Below are positions 15,121 through 24,177 of a DNA stretch of 64,000 bases, piece after piece; positions within the stretch are counted from its first letter, which is position 1; each line of letters starts with the position of its first letter. This DNA is from Bradyrhizobium sp. 4 (lineage in GTDB: Bacteria; Pseudomonadota; Alphaproteobacteria; Rhizobiales; Xanthobacteraceae), in assembly GCF_023100905.1 (NCBI RefSeq), contig NZ_CP064686.1:3534001-3598000 (forward strand), read 5' to 3'. The translations under genes were made by a program, and so were the position numbers. Under the pieces are notes generated by a model. That model was not told the origin of the DNA, made no database searches, and saw only the letters and a program-made list of their open reading frames with translations.

Positions 15121-15579
15121 TCATTTGTAGTAGTAGGCGACGTTGTTGCGGGCGTCGCGATAGGTCGTCTCGAGGAAATCGGGATATTGCGCGGAGGCCT
15201 TCCCCACCGCGCGGACGACGCAGTCCCAGAAATCGCCATCCCAGCTGAAATGCGTGAAGGTCGCGTCCTCGAACCTGACGGCGGTGATGATGGCCTGCCT
15301 GATCGCGTCGTCATCGGCACGCGGATGAGCGCGCTTCATATAATCGAACATCGGTCCTTCATGGGCGTGGTCGCGATCCCAGCGGTATTTCGCGCTGATC
15401 TGCTCCGGCGTGAGGGTGCGGTTGACGCGGACCTCTTCGGCGGTCGGGCGCCCCTCGACCGAATCCAGCTGGGTGCGTCGGCGCCAAAGCTCGAACGCGG
15501 CATCGAGCAGCGGCTGCTTCGCCGCGCTTGCGATGAAGGTTGCGATCTGCACCTCGGCTGATGGCTCCACTTGATCCAT
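15121..15579 (-). CDS. Hypothetical protein, 152 residues
   Basis: A soluble protein without signal peptide or membrane segment. It is rich in aromatic residues and charges: WRRRTQLDSVEGRPTAEE, KYRWDRDHAHEGPMFDYMKR, FTHFSWDGDFWDCVVRAVG and a C-terminal DARNNVAYYYK. I do not recognise a family. It is convergent with the Sel1 gene across the palindromic repeat. The start ATG 15579 has no strong ribosome site, so a shorter form is possible. Its composition and lack of low-complexity content support it as a real gene. Confidence 0.6.
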   Translation of the reverse strand: MDQVEPSAEVQIATFIASAAKQPLLDAAFELWRRRTQLDSVEGRPTAEEVRVNRTLTPEQISAKYRWDRDHAHEGPMFDYMKRAHPRADDDAIRQAIITAVRFEDATFTHFSWDGDFWDCVVRAVGKASAQYPDFLETTYRDARNNVAYYYK

Positions 15580-15908
15580 GCCGGTTTGTCGCGCGCCTCA
15601 ACCGGCGGGTTCGACGCCGGCTTGGGGGAGTGCGTAAGGGCGGCTCGCGACCGGCCAAACAAAAAACTCGAAAAACAACCCCATGCACAGTAGCCAAGTG
15701 TTTGAAATCGCAGGTCCGCAAATGGTGTGAAATCGCCTCCTGCGGAATTGCCGAAATCTATTGCGCCGTCGGGCAAAACAGGCGCATGATGGCATCATGG
15801 CAGGGTGTGGCTTCGCGAATGCCCCTGCGCGAAAAAGCCCGATGGTCTTGGTGCGATGGCGGTGCTAGGTAGCGCGTGCTTTCCTTCTGATATTCCGGGT
15901 CAATTGCG
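15580..15908. other. Gene-free stretch upstream of the second GrlR-like gene
   Basis: 329 bp with no credible reading frame. The part from about 15655 to 15790, which includes AACCCCATGCACAGTAG and CGCCGTCGGGCAAAACAGG, resembles short multicopy intergenic sequences I associate with Bradyrhizobium genomes. A copy search would settle this. No clear promoter motif is seen. Confidence 0.4.
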
Positions 15909-16613
15909 TTGCTGGACGGACTCTACAAGGTTGAATACGGGGTCAACGATGCCTTCGGCCGCAGCATCATGTGCATGCATGACGGCAAGCTGCTGGGCGG
16001 CAATTCGGCATTCGCGCATCTCGGAAGCTATTTCGAGCGCGACGGCGAGATCATCGCCGAAGTCATCACCGAACGGCATAACGACGATCCCAACTACAAG
16101 CCGCTGATGGGGGCCGACGTCGCCTCGATCGGCGCGCGCGGCCGGCTCGTTGGCAACCAGATCCGTCTCGCGGGCAGCGCGGACACGATGCCGGGCGCCG
16201 GTTTCTGGGCCAATCTCACCCGGCTCGATGACGAGGGGTTGCCGCCGCAGGGGACGATTGGTCCGGGCGGGGTGGTGAACGGGCTCTATGCGATCCACCT
16301 GCGCGCGCTCGACGGCGTCGATGCCGGGCTCTCCGGCGTCATGCTGCTGATGGACGGCCGCATCCTCGGCGGCGATGCGTTCTTCTACTATCTCGGCTCC
16401 TATTCCTCGGCCGACGGCCGCTGGAAGGGCGAAATCCTCAACCAGGAGCACACGCCGGCGAAAGGCGAGAACCCCGTGTTCGGCGGCTATGAGGTCGGGA
16501 TCGGTTTCTCCGGCACCTGCACAACGGACAGCGGCGAGCTCGAAGGCATCGCGCTTGCAGGCAAGCGCAGCTTGCGGCTGGCAGCATCGCTCAAGTTGAT
16601 GCGACGGGCGTAG
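15909..16613 (+). CDS. GrlR-like protein with internal duplication (copy 2)
   Basis: A 234-residue paralogue of the protein at 12758-13459. N-terminal half: GLYKVEYGVNDAFGRSIMCM, LLGGNSAFAHLGSYFERDG. C-terminal half: GLYAIHLRALDGVDAGLSG, ILGGDAFFYYLGSYSSADGR. The second halves of the two paralogues are much more alike (GRWKGxILNQEHTPAK shared) than the first halves. The only in-frame start upstream of the conserved domain is TTG 15909, without an obvious ribosome site, so expression is uncertain. The gene stands alone. Regulatory or ligand-binding function is unknown. Confidence 0.7.
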   Translation: MLDGLYKVEYGVNDAFGRSIMCMHDGKLLGGNSAFAHLGSYFERDGEIIAEVITERHNDDPNYKPLMGADVASIGARGRLVGNQIRLAGSADTMPGAGFWANLTRLDDEGLPPQGTIGPGGVVNGLYAIHLRALDGVDAGLSGVMLLMDGRILGGDAFFYYLGSYSSADGRWKGEILNQEHTPAKGENPVFGGYEVGIGFSGTCTTDSGELEGIALAGKRSLRLAASLKLMRRA

Positions 16614-16992
16614 GGCGGTTATTCAAAGGTCCGGGGTGTCCGCTTGCGAAGATAAGCAGGCTGGCGTTCCGCTGAGGTCGAGGTCAGCACGTGACCCCAT
16701 TGCGGATCTCTCGTTGAACTTCCGATAGCGGCGCTTCTGAACGAAGCGTCATTCGGTAATTCCGCCATTGCAGATCATCCTCGATCGCACCACCACCGTG
16801 TCAACCTGTGCCGTTCCGGCGAGGACGCCCAAAATTGCGAGCAGGGTGGATCCGTATTTTTACGTAACGGAATGTTAAGACTAACAATACCAGCCGTGCC
16901 TCAGATTTAGGCAGAGCACCGCCGCTCGCCCCCAAATCATCAATTGCCGACCGCACATCGTTGATGGGCTGAACACATTTTGAGGAAACGAC
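16614..16992. other. Gene-free stretch upstream of a chemoreceptor gene
   Basis: 379 bp with no credible gene. It should hold the promoter of the methyl-accepting protein; I see no convincing sigma-70 or sigma-54 box. A TTAA half-site at 16874 has no partner at the CtrA spacing. Confidence 0.5.
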
Positions 16993-18756
16993 ATGATTGG
17001 CATGATCCAGAATTTGCGCATTGGAACCAAGCTTGGGATCGCTTCGGCCCTGAGCATTCTTCTGGTGGGCCTGATGATCTACACCCAGATGTCCGGCAAC
17101 TTGGCGGTTAAAAGAGCTAATCAGACTGCGACCGAGCAACAGACAATCGCGCTCACTGCTGCAGAGGCGAAGGCGGCGCAGCGCGGCATGCAGATCGGCC
17201 TTCGCGACATGCGCCTCGCCAATGGCCCCGAGAGCTTCAAAGCGGCGAGCGAGTACCTTGCGGCCCGGGTGACGCGGGCACACGGATTTGCCGACGCGAT
17301 GTTGAAGCTGAGCCATTCCCCGGAAAATCGAGGACGCATGGAGAAGCTCAAGGGCGGTATTGGAGAATATGCCAAGGGTGCCCAGCAGATCGCAGCGATC
17401 AAGACCGAGATCATTGGGATCGAAGCTAAGCGCGTCGCCGGCGGCGAACTGCCGGCTGATGCTGTTGCAAAGATCGCAAAACTCAACGACGAGGCAGTCC
17501 GCGTCGCTCGCGAGGTGACTTTGCCCGTCGCGAACGAAGTTGAGGTGCTGGCCAACAAAATTGTTGAATTTTCGAAGAGCAGCGCCGATGAGGCCAATGT
17601 CACTGCCGCAAAGGAAATGGCTTCAGCCGAACTCATGTCGCTGGCGATCGGCCTGTCGGCAGCGTTATTGTTGGTCGCAAGCTGCGTGTTCTCGATTTTC
17701 AGCATTGCCCGTCCCATGCGCGCATTGAGCCTTTCCATGGAGAAGCTTGCCGAGGGTGATTTCGGAGTGGTGCTGCCCGGCCTCGGCCGTAAGGACGAGG
17801 TTGGCCAGGTCGCTGGAGCGGTCGAGAAATTCAAGGTGGTGTCGGCACAGAAGGCCCAAGCGGAAGCCGAAGCCAAGATCAAGCAGGACCAGGTTGCCGC
17901 GCAGCAGCGCAAGGCGGACATGATCAAGCTCGCTGATGGTTTTGAAGGCGCTGTCGGCGAGATCATCGAAACCGTGTCTTCGGCCTCGACCGAACTCGAG
18001 GCCTCCGCGGCAACGCTCACTTCCACCGCCGAGCGAGCGCAGGAGCTCACCACCATGGTCGCTGCGGCCTCGGAGGAAGCCTCAACCAATGTGCAGTCTG
18101 TGGCGTCCGCCACTGAGGAACTGACGTCGTCCGTCAATGAGATCAGCCGCCAAGTGCAGGAATCGGCGCGAATGGCCAATGATGCCGTCAACCAGGCCCG
18201 CACCACCAACGATCGAGTCGGCGAGTTGTCGAAGGCTGCCGCGCGCATCGGCGATGTGGTAGAACTGATCAACACCATAGCCGGCCAGACCAATCTGCTG
18301 GCTCTCAACGCAACCATCGAGGCGGCCCGTGCTGGCGAGGCCGGTCGCGGCTTCGCAGTCGTGGCTTCGGAGGTTAAAGCCCTGGCCGAGCAGACCGCAA
18401 AGGCGACCGGCGAGATCGGTCAGCAGATCACCGGTATTCAAGCCGCGACCCAGGAATCGGTGAGCGCCATCAAGGAAATCAGCGGCACCATCGAGCGGCT
18501 GTCGGAGATTTCGTCAACCATTGCCGCAGCAGTCGAAGAGCAGGGCGCGGCGACGCAGGAGATTTCCCGCAACGTCCAGCAGGCGGCGCAAGGCACCCAG
18601 CAGGTCTCCTCCAACATCATGGATGTGCAGCGGGGAGCTAGTGAGACCGGGTCGGCTTCCTCGCAAGTTTTATCTGCTGCGCAGTCACTCTCAGGTGATT
18701 CTAATCGTCTCAAGCTGGAGGTTGGCAAGTTTCTTAGCACAGTGAGGGCTGCGTAG
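16993..18756 (+). CDS. Methyl-accepting chemotaxis protein (chemoreceptor 1)
   Basis: A 587-residue chemoreceptor starting at ATG 16993 behind GAGGA. TM1 is at about residues 12-33 (IASALSILLVGLMIY), the sensor about 34-210 is helical, and TM2 is near 215-235 (IGLSAALLLVASCVFSIF). HAMP follows (RPMRALSLSMEKLAEGDFGV), then a signalling domain whose hairpin tip contains AGQTNLLALNATIEAARAGE and GRGFAVVASEVKALAEQTAK. The sensor is Ala/Lys-rich four-helix-bundle-like; the ligand is unknown. No che genes are adjacent. There is no C-terminal CheR/CheB-tether pentapeptide. Confidence 0.95.
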   Translation: MIGMIQNLRIGTKLGIASALSILLVGLMIYTQMSGNLAVKRANQTATEQQTIALTAAEAKAAQRGMQIGLRDMRLANGPESFKAASEYLAARVTRAHGFADAMLKLSHSPENRGRMEKLKGGIGEYAKGAQQIAAIKTEIIGIEAKRVAGGELPADAVAKIAKLNDEAVRVAREVTLPVANEVEVLANKIVEFSKSSADEANVTAAKEMASAELMSLAIGLSAALLLVASCVFSIFSIARPMRALSLSMEKLAEGDFGVVLPGLGRKDEVGQVAGAVEKFKVVSAQKAQAEAEAKIKQDQVAAQQRKADMIKLADGFEGAVGEIIETVSSASTELEASAATLTSTAERAQELTTMVAAASEEASTNVQSVASATEELTSSVNEISRQVQESARMANDAVNQARTTNDRVGELSKAAARIGDVVELINTIAGQTNLLALNATIEAARAGEAGRGFAVVASEVKALAEQTAKATGEIGQQITGIQAATQESVSAIKEISGTIERLSEISSTIAAAVEEQGAATQEISRNVQQAAQGTQQVSSNIMDVQRGASETGSASSQVLSAAQSLSGDSNRLKLEVGKFLSTVRAA

Positions 18757-19337
18757 TCCTGGGCCCGGATATCTGGAGGCAAATGCACTCGAGCGATATG
18801 AAGCCTTCAATAACGAGGCAGACCAAAAGCTCGAAAGCTTCTATGGAGGATGGCTTCTGTTTTCGCGAGCGCATGGTCCCTGCCGGCCGCCGCTAGTTTG
18901 CGGCGTCACGGATTTGAATCGTGATCGACGTGCTGACTTCCTCTGTTGGCCCATCGCTTCGGTTGACGCGGTGCGATGCATGTCGGCTCGAGAGGTTAGA
19001 GCGGAAGTTTGCAGCCGAGAGCCAGTTCGGCGTGGTGAGATACATGTGGTGAGTTGACACTTCCGGTGTTGGCCCTTCGCATTGCCCGGACGCCGTGCAG
19101 CGATCTATCTGCAGTTCGGGTCAGTCCGGAAGTGCCACGACTCCAGTCAAACCGGCTTTGTTGACCCAAGAGGACATGGAGGTTCGCGTTCTATGCCGAT
19201 TTGTTCTCATTCTCGGCGCGACACCGGGGCTACTTAACCGCCCGCAGCCTCAGTTGAATTCGCGCTCGCCTGGTTCAATCTGCGGAACAATTGTGCACGT
19301 TGGAACTTAGTGATTCTCGCAACCTGAGTGCAGTACA
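18757..19337. other. Gene-poor stretch with degenerate repeat copies
   Basis: 581 bp without a credible gene. It holds a hairpin CGCCGC...GCGGCG (about 18886-18904) and two diverged copies of one sequence, starting ACTTCCTCTGTTGGCCC at 18936 and ACTTCCGGTGTTGGCCC at 19059, each followed by GACGC/GACGCC and GTGC. A third, weaker copy starts at 19552. It looks like decayed multicopy intergenic DNA. Confidence 0.5.
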
Positions 19338-19520
19338 GTGGACCGCGATTTCAAAAACGAAGTCTTTTCCAGCTATCAGCCAAATCCGACCAAGCCCTGC
19401 AATCACTGTGGCCGAAGGCTGGCCCTCGCGGTGAAGATGCTCAACCCGGATACCGGTGGAATCGTTCGCATGTTCAAGTGCCAGTGCGGCGAGCAAACCT
19501 GGACTGAGAACAAAGAGTAA
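19338..19520 (+). CDS. Small zinc-ribbon-like protein, 60 residues
   Basis: Starts at GTG 19338 and encodes MDRDFKNEVFSSYQPNPTKP followed by CNHCGRRLALAV and FKCQCGEQTW. The CxxC plus CxC pairs about 23 residues apart are the layout of a small zinc ribbon. No other domain is present. Proteins this short with a lone ribbon are usually of unknown function and may bind nucleic acid or a partner. It is isolated between two gene-free stretches, and its ribosome site is weak. Confidence 0.6.
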   Translation: MDRDFKNEVFSSYQPNPTKPCNHCGRRLALAVKMLNPDTGGIVRMFKCQCGEQTWTENKE

Positions 19521-19890
19521 GGCTGCCGCGTCGGCGCGCTCATGCACTGCGACTTCTGCTCTTGGACCATCAGCGAAGTAGCGGCGCATTTCATTGAGGG
19601 CCGCGTGGTTATCGCATCGAAGCTCGACTGCTGCGACCGGTGGCGGTTTCGCCGGAAGGCCGGGTCAGTTGCGAAGTCCTGATCTAAGAAATTTCGACCA
19701 CGCGAGAGCCCGGTGCCGCAGCGGCTCTTTGACTTGCGAGGCGCGCCACAGACCAAAGGGCTTCGGTTGTATAGAACTCCCATCAAACGATTTCCTCGTC
19801 GGTCAAGGGGTGCATCGGCCCGCCGTCCGTGTTTGAGAACAGCCTCTACCGACCTGTGTCAGGCCGGGTTAACTGCGGACTTGAGTTCGT
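19521..19890. other. Gene-free stretch
   Basis: 370 bp between the small zinc-ribbon gene and the 3' end of the LuxR-type gene. Apart from a weak third copy of the ACTTC...TTGG..CCATC repeat at 19552-19575 I see nothing in it. Confidence 0.5.
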
Positions 19891-20688
19891 TTATTGCAGC
19901 TTGCCGAGCCACAGGGCGGCGAGCGACTGGCGACTGCGCACGCCGAACTTGGCGTAGATCGACTTGACGTGAAAATGCGTGGTGTTCGGACTCTGCTCGA
20001 GCTTTTGCGCGATCTGCCTTTCCGTGTCCCCTGCGAGCAGTCCGAGCAACACCCGGCGTTCAGCTGGCGTGAGGGGCGCGTTGGCGATGAGCAGACCATG
20101 GCTGAGCAATTGTTGACGGTGAAACCATCTCAAGGCACGCATCACGGAGCCCAGACGCTGGCCGTCCTGTGCCGTAAAGCGGGGTTGCTGGGCATCACGA
20201 AACACGAACAGGCGAATCCTCAAATCGTCATTGAGTGCGATGCGCACGGAAATGCTGTCGGCGAAGCCGACATCCAGATAGTGCCGACGATAGTGCTTGC
20301 CCTCGAACCATGCCGGCGGCAGCGTTTCGAACAGCAGGCGGACGCGGAACGGCTCATCGCCCGACATTGACAGGATCTGCGACAGGTCGACGTCGTCCGA
20401 CCAGAGCGTATCGTACTGTTTCTGCACGGATGCCGCGACCGCCGGTACCGGGTCCAGCACCCTGACGAGGCGCGGACGCCAGCCGAGCAGGGGATCGGCC
20501 CGCTTCGGCGAAGGCAATCGCACGACCACGCCCCACAGCACATTGCGTGCCGACAACATGGTGCGCAGTGCGGACATCAGGTGGGTCAGCGCAGCATCAC
20601 CATCGGCTACCGAGAAGTCGGCCAGTTGATCCCAGAGTGCATAGACGTCTTGATTTTGCGGATCGATGGGATCCGTGGAGAGAAGCAT
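19891..20688 (-). CDS. LuxR-type transcriptional regulator
   Basis: 265 residues from ATG 20688 (MLLSTDPIDPQNQDVYALWD), preceded by GGGAA; the frame stays open a further 22 codons to 20754, but that extension has no support. The C-terminal 65 residues are a LuxR/FixJ helix-turn-helix: LTPAERRVLLGLLAGDTERQ, IAQKLEQSPNTTHFHVKSIY, FGVRSRQSLAALWLG. The N-terminal 190 residues (e.g. FRVRLLFETLPPAWFEGKHY) do not show a phosphoacceptor domain or an obvious autoinducer domain, so this is probably a ligand-sensing or PAS-like module. It is divergent from the autotransporter gene, its likeliest target. Confidence 0.83.
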   Translation of the reverse strand: MLLSTDPIDPQNQDVYALWDQLADFSVADGDAALTHLMSALRTMLSARNVLWGVVVRLPSPKRADPLLGWRPRLVRVLDPVPAVAASVQKQYDTLWSDDVDLSQILSMSGDEPFRVRLLFETLPPAWFEGKHYRRHYLDVGFADSISVRIALNDDLRIRLFVFRDAQQPRFTAQDGQRLGSVMRALRWFHRQQLLSHGLLIANAPLTPAERRVLLGLLAGDTERQIAQKLEQSPNTTHFHVKSIYAKFGVRSRQSLAALWLGKLQ

Positions 20689-21018
20689 GTCATTCCCAGT
20701 GCGCGTGCAGAGTTTCTCTGACCTCAGAGGTCGCCGACCTGCGCGGGCATACATAAAGCACGGCGAACCACCTTTCTAGGTAGTTCTCAGACCTATCCAG
20801 TGGCGCGATATTCGGCGCCGTGACTGGGAAGACGGATTCTCTCAGCGTAGCGACATTGGGAGATCAGCGATGCGTACGACGACGGGCGCGCGCCGGCTTA
20901 GATGGCCCGGCGAAGGCCGGACGGACAGGCGATGGCCCGGCTCTTTCTTCGTCCTGTCAGGCGCTATTCCGGCACTCGCAGCTTCCACTGGCCAGGGTGC
21001 CGGCGGTGGAGCAATGAA
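20689..21018. promoter_or_regulatory. Divergent control region between LuxR-type regulator and autotransporter
   Basis: 330 bp without a gene. It contains GACCTCAGAGGTC (20720-20732), a 6+1+6 perfect palindrome, and an overlapping pair ACCTTTCTAGGT (20770-20781) and AGGTAGTTCTCAGACCT (20778-20794). All share AGGT/ACCT half-sites, so they are candidate operators of the LuxR-type protein. Confidence 0.5.
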
Positions 21019-24000
21019 GTGAAGAATACGCCTGCCCGTCGACAGCGCCGCGAGCTTCTGGTGCGATCAACTCTCCTGAGCGGCACGGCTTATGCCCTGA
21101 TCAGTTGCACCTGTGCGCACGCCCAGACGGTCATCAATGTGTCCGACGGTGCCAGCCTGTCGGCGGCGATCGCGCAGGCCGACAGCAATGCCAGCGCGAG
21201 TTATGTCATCAATTTCCAGAACAACATCACGCTGACTGGCGCAGCGGCCGACACGCTGAGCGCCTTCAACACCACCAGCAACGTCACGGTGAATGGCGGC
21301 GGCTTCAGGCTGGACGGCGGTGGCGTGCAGCGCGGGTTCTTTGTCTACGCAGGCACTGTCGCCATTAACAATCTGACGATCCAGAACACCCAGGCGCTTG
21401 GCGGCGACGGGGGCAACGTTGGATTCGGTAGCGGGGGCGGCGCTGGCGGCCTCGGTGCAGGCGGCGCGCTGTTCGTGGCGAGCGGTGGCCATGTGACCGT
21501 GAGCAACGTCGTTCTTTCAGGCAACAACGCAAGCGGCGGCGTCGGCGCTGTCGGCGGTGACGGCGTGCCGGGCGCAGGAACGGCCGGCGGCGCAGGCGGC
21601 GGTCTCGGCGGCCATGCAGTGGGCGGGTTCGCCGGTGGCGGTGTCGGACGCGGCGCCGATGGCGACACAGGGGCCGGAGGCGGGGCGGGCATTGTCGTTG
21701 GTGCGGCAAGTGGCGGACAGGGTTTCGGCGGCTCCCCCGGTGGCATTAACGGCGGAGGTGGCGGCGATGGAGGTGCCGGCGGGATCGGCGGAAGTCCCAT
21801 ATTCGGCAATGGCCAAGGCGGTTTCGGCGGCGGCGGCACTCATAGTGCTGCGGACGACAGAGGCGGCTCGGGGGGATTTGGCGGCGGCGGCGCAGGGGGT
21901 CACTCGATAGCGGGCCATCAGGGAGGCGCTGGTGGCGTTGGTGGCGGCGGCGGCGGCGGCGGCGGGGCAGACCATTTGGGTGAGGTGGCCGGAACCGGCG
22001 GGAGTAGAGGATTTGGTGGTGGCGTCGGTGGCAACGGCAGCAGCATCGCGGCGAACGGTGGCAGTGGTGGAGGTGGCGGCGGCGGCGGCGGCGCCGGATT
22101 GGGCGGCGCCATGTTCGTTCAGGAGGGCGGCTCGCTAACGATCGCCGGCGCGTTCAACGTCAACGGCGGCAGCGTCGCCGGGGGAGTCGGCGGCACGGGC
22201 GGCAACGGTTTTGGCGGCGTGGACAATGGCACGGCGGGTAGTGGCGGTTCTGCTTTCGGAGCCGGCATCTTCCTTCAAGGCAACGGCATCCTCAACTTCC
22301 AGCCCGGCGGCGGCGCGACGCAAACGCTTTCAGACGGCATCGCCGACCAGACCGGTTCTGGCGGCACGGGTGTCGAGGCCGGAATATGGGGACTGAACAA
22401 GAACGGCGTCGGCACGCTGGTGCTCTCGGCGGCCAACACCTATAGCGGCGCAACGATGGTAGACGGCGGAACGCTGCGCGCCGGACACGCCGCCGCGTTC
22501 GGGACCAGCAATCAGTTTTCGGTCGCGGGCGGCGCGACGCTGGATTTGAACGGCTTCAACCAGACATTCGCCGTTTTGCAAGGCGCCGGCACGGTGACCG
22601 GCGCCAGCAGCACGATCTCCGGCATGTTTACGCCTGGCAACGGCACGCCGGGTTCGTCGATGGTGATAACGGGCAATCTCGCGTTCCAGGCGGCCGCGCA
22701 ATATCTGGTCCAAATCGACCCCACGACGGCCTCATTCACGGTCGTCAACGGTACAGCGACGCTTGGCGGCGCTGCGGTGGGCGCCAGCTTTGCGCCCGGG
22801 ACCTATGTGCAGAAAAAGTACATCATCCTCACCGCGACGGGCGGCGTCAGCGGTGCCTTCGGTGGCGTGATTACTTCCAGTGCGCCATCGAACTTTTCTT
22901 CGACGTTGAGCTACGATGCCAACAACGTCTACCTGGACATGGTCTTGAATTTTGGCATTCCAGGCGGCCTCAACCCCAATCAGCAGGCGGTCGGCGACGC
23001 GCTGACGAAGTTCTTCAACACCACCGGCGGCATTCCCGCAGTGTTCGCAAACATGTCGCCGAAGGGGCTCTCGCAGGCGGCCGGCGAGACCGGAACGGGA
23101 TCGCAGCAATCCACGTTCAACGCGATGAACCAGTTCATGGGCGTCATGACCGACCCGTTCATTGCCGGACGCGATGACGGCGGAACTGCCGGCGGCAACG
23201 CCCCCGGTTATGCCGACGAGGAAGCGCTCGCCTTTGCCGCGAAGAAGCGCAATCTGAACGATGCGCTGGCGGCGATTTACACCAAGGCGCCAGCTGCGGT
23301 GCCGTTCCAGCAGCGCTGGAGCGTGTGGGCGGCCGGCTTCGGCGGCTCGCAAACGACGAATGGCAACAACGTGACCGGCTCCAATGCGGCGACGTCGCAG
23401 GTCTTTGGCACAGCTGTTGGCGCTGACTATCGCTTCTCGCCGTTTACCATCGCCGGCTTCTCGCTGGCCGGCGGCGGTACCAGTTTCAGCGTCGCCAATA
23501 ACGGCACCGGGCGTTCCGACCTGTTCCAGGCCGGCGCGTTCGTTCGGCACACTATCGGCGCCGCCTATGTTTCCGGCGCACTCGCCTATGGCTGGCAGGA
23601 TGTCACCACCGATCGCACCGTCACCATTGCCGGCATCGATCGGCTGCGCGCGCAGTTCAACGCCAATGCCTGGTCCGGCCGCGTCGAGGGCGGTTACCGC
23701 TTCGTGGCGCCCCTGATCGGCGGGATCGGCTTCACGCCCTACGGGGCGGGCCAGTTCACCACGTTCGAACTGCCGGCCTATGCGGAAGGTGTCATCTCGG
23801 GCAACAACACCTTTACGCTCGCTTATACGGCGAAGAGCGTGACCGACACCCGCAGCGAACTCGGCGTGCGCACCGACAAATCCTTCGCCATGCAGAGCGC
23901 GATGCTGACGCTGCGCGGCCGCGTGGCCTGGGCGCATGACTTCAGTTCCGACCGCGGCATCGGTGCGACGTTCCAGACTCTGCCGGGCGCCAGCTTCTTC

Positions 24001-24159
24001 GTCAACGGCGCCCCGCAGGCTACCGATTCCGCGCTTCTCACCGCATCCGCCGAAACCAAATGGATGAACGGCTGGTCGACCGCCGCGACTTTCGAAGGCG
24101 AGTTCTCCAACGTGACGCGCAGCTACGCCGGCAAAGGCGTGGTGCGATATGCGTGGTGA
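21019..24159 (+). CDS. Autotransporter with very glycine-rich passenger
   Basis: About 1046 residues. GTG 21019 is preferred: GGTGGAG sits eight bases upstream and the signal peptide follows (RSTLLSGTAYALISCTCAHA, cleavage near QTVINVSDG). The passenger starts as a parallel beta-helix (VINFQNNITLTG, VTVNGGGFRLDGGG). Residues roughly 130-370 are a glycine-rich tract of GG, GGAGG and GGGGG units, and later autotransporter-repeat strands appear (TYSGATMVDGGTLRAGHA, GAGTVTGASSTISGMFTPG). The last roughly 280 residues are a type V barrel (WSVWAAGFGGSQTTNG, FSGRVEGGYRF-like strands, TAATFEGEFS) ending in VVRYAW with the terminal aromatic needed for BAM. It is probably surface-exposed or an adhesin, and may answer to the divergent LuxR-type regulator. 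Confidence 0.88.
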   Translation: MKNTPARRQRRELLVRSTLLSGTAYALISCTCAHAQTVINVSDGASLSAAIAQADSNASASYVINFQNNITLTGAAADTLSAFNTTSNVTVNGGGFRLDGGGVQRGFFVYAGTVAINNLTIQNTQALGGDGGNVGFGSGGGAGGLGAGGALFVASGGHVTVSNVVLSGNNASGGVGAVGGDGVPGAGTAGGAGGGLGGHAVGGFAGGGVGRGADGDTGAGGGAGIVVGAASGGQGFGGSPGGINGGGGGDGGAGGIGGSPIFGNGQGGFGGGGTHSAADDRGGSGGFGGGGAGGHSIAGHQGGAGGVGGGGGGGGGADHLGEVAGTGGSRGFGGGVGGNGSSIAANGGSGGGGGGGGGAGLGGAMFVQEGGSLTIAGAFNVNGGSVAGGVGGTGGNGFGGVDNGTAGSGGSAFGAGIFLQGNGILNFQPGGGATQTLSDGIADQTGSGGTGVEAGIWGLNKNGVGTLVLSAANTYSGATMVDGGTLRAGHAAAFGTSNQFSVAGGATLDLNGFNQTFAVLQGAGTVTGASSTISGMFTPGNGTPGSSMVITGNLAFQAAAQYLVQIDPTTASFTVVNGTATLGGAAVGASFAPGTYVQKKYIILTATGGVSGAFGGVITSSAPSNFSSTLSYDANNVYLDMVLNFGIPGGLNPNQQAVGDALTKFFNTTGGIPAVFANMSPKGLSQAAGETGTGSQQSTFNAMNQFMGVMTDPFIAGRDDGGTAGGNAPGYADEEALAFAAKKRNLNDALAAIYTKAPAAVPFQQRWSVWAAGFGGSQTTNGNNVTGSNAATSQVFGTAVGADYRFSPFTIAGFSLAGGGTSFSVANNGTGRSDLFQAGAFVRHTIGAAYVSGALAYGWQDVTTDRTVTIAGIDRLRAQFNANAWSGRVEGGYRFVAPLIGGIGFTPYGAGQFTTFELPAYAEGVISGNNTFTLAYTAKSVTDTRSELGVRTDKSFAMQSAMLTLRGRVAWAHDFSSDRGIGATFQTLPGASFFVNGAPQATDSALLTASAETKWMNGWSTAATFEGEFSNVTRSYAGKGVVRYAW

Positions 24160-24177
24160 ACTCCTCGGGTGGCAGCG

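Noticed and set aside
12758..16613. Type III secretion locus suggested by GrlR-like proteins
   Set aside because: No secretion-apparatus, chaperone or GrlA-like gene is present in the window.
17121..18317. Open frame of 398 codons on the minus strand
   Set aside because: Antisense to the chemoreceptor gene; Ser/Ala-rich shadow product.
21400..22130. Repetitive GGCGGC-rich DNA considered as a CRISPR-like or tandem-repeat array
   Set aside because: The periodicity is that of glycine codons in one continuous reading frame; there are no constant repeats with unique spacers.
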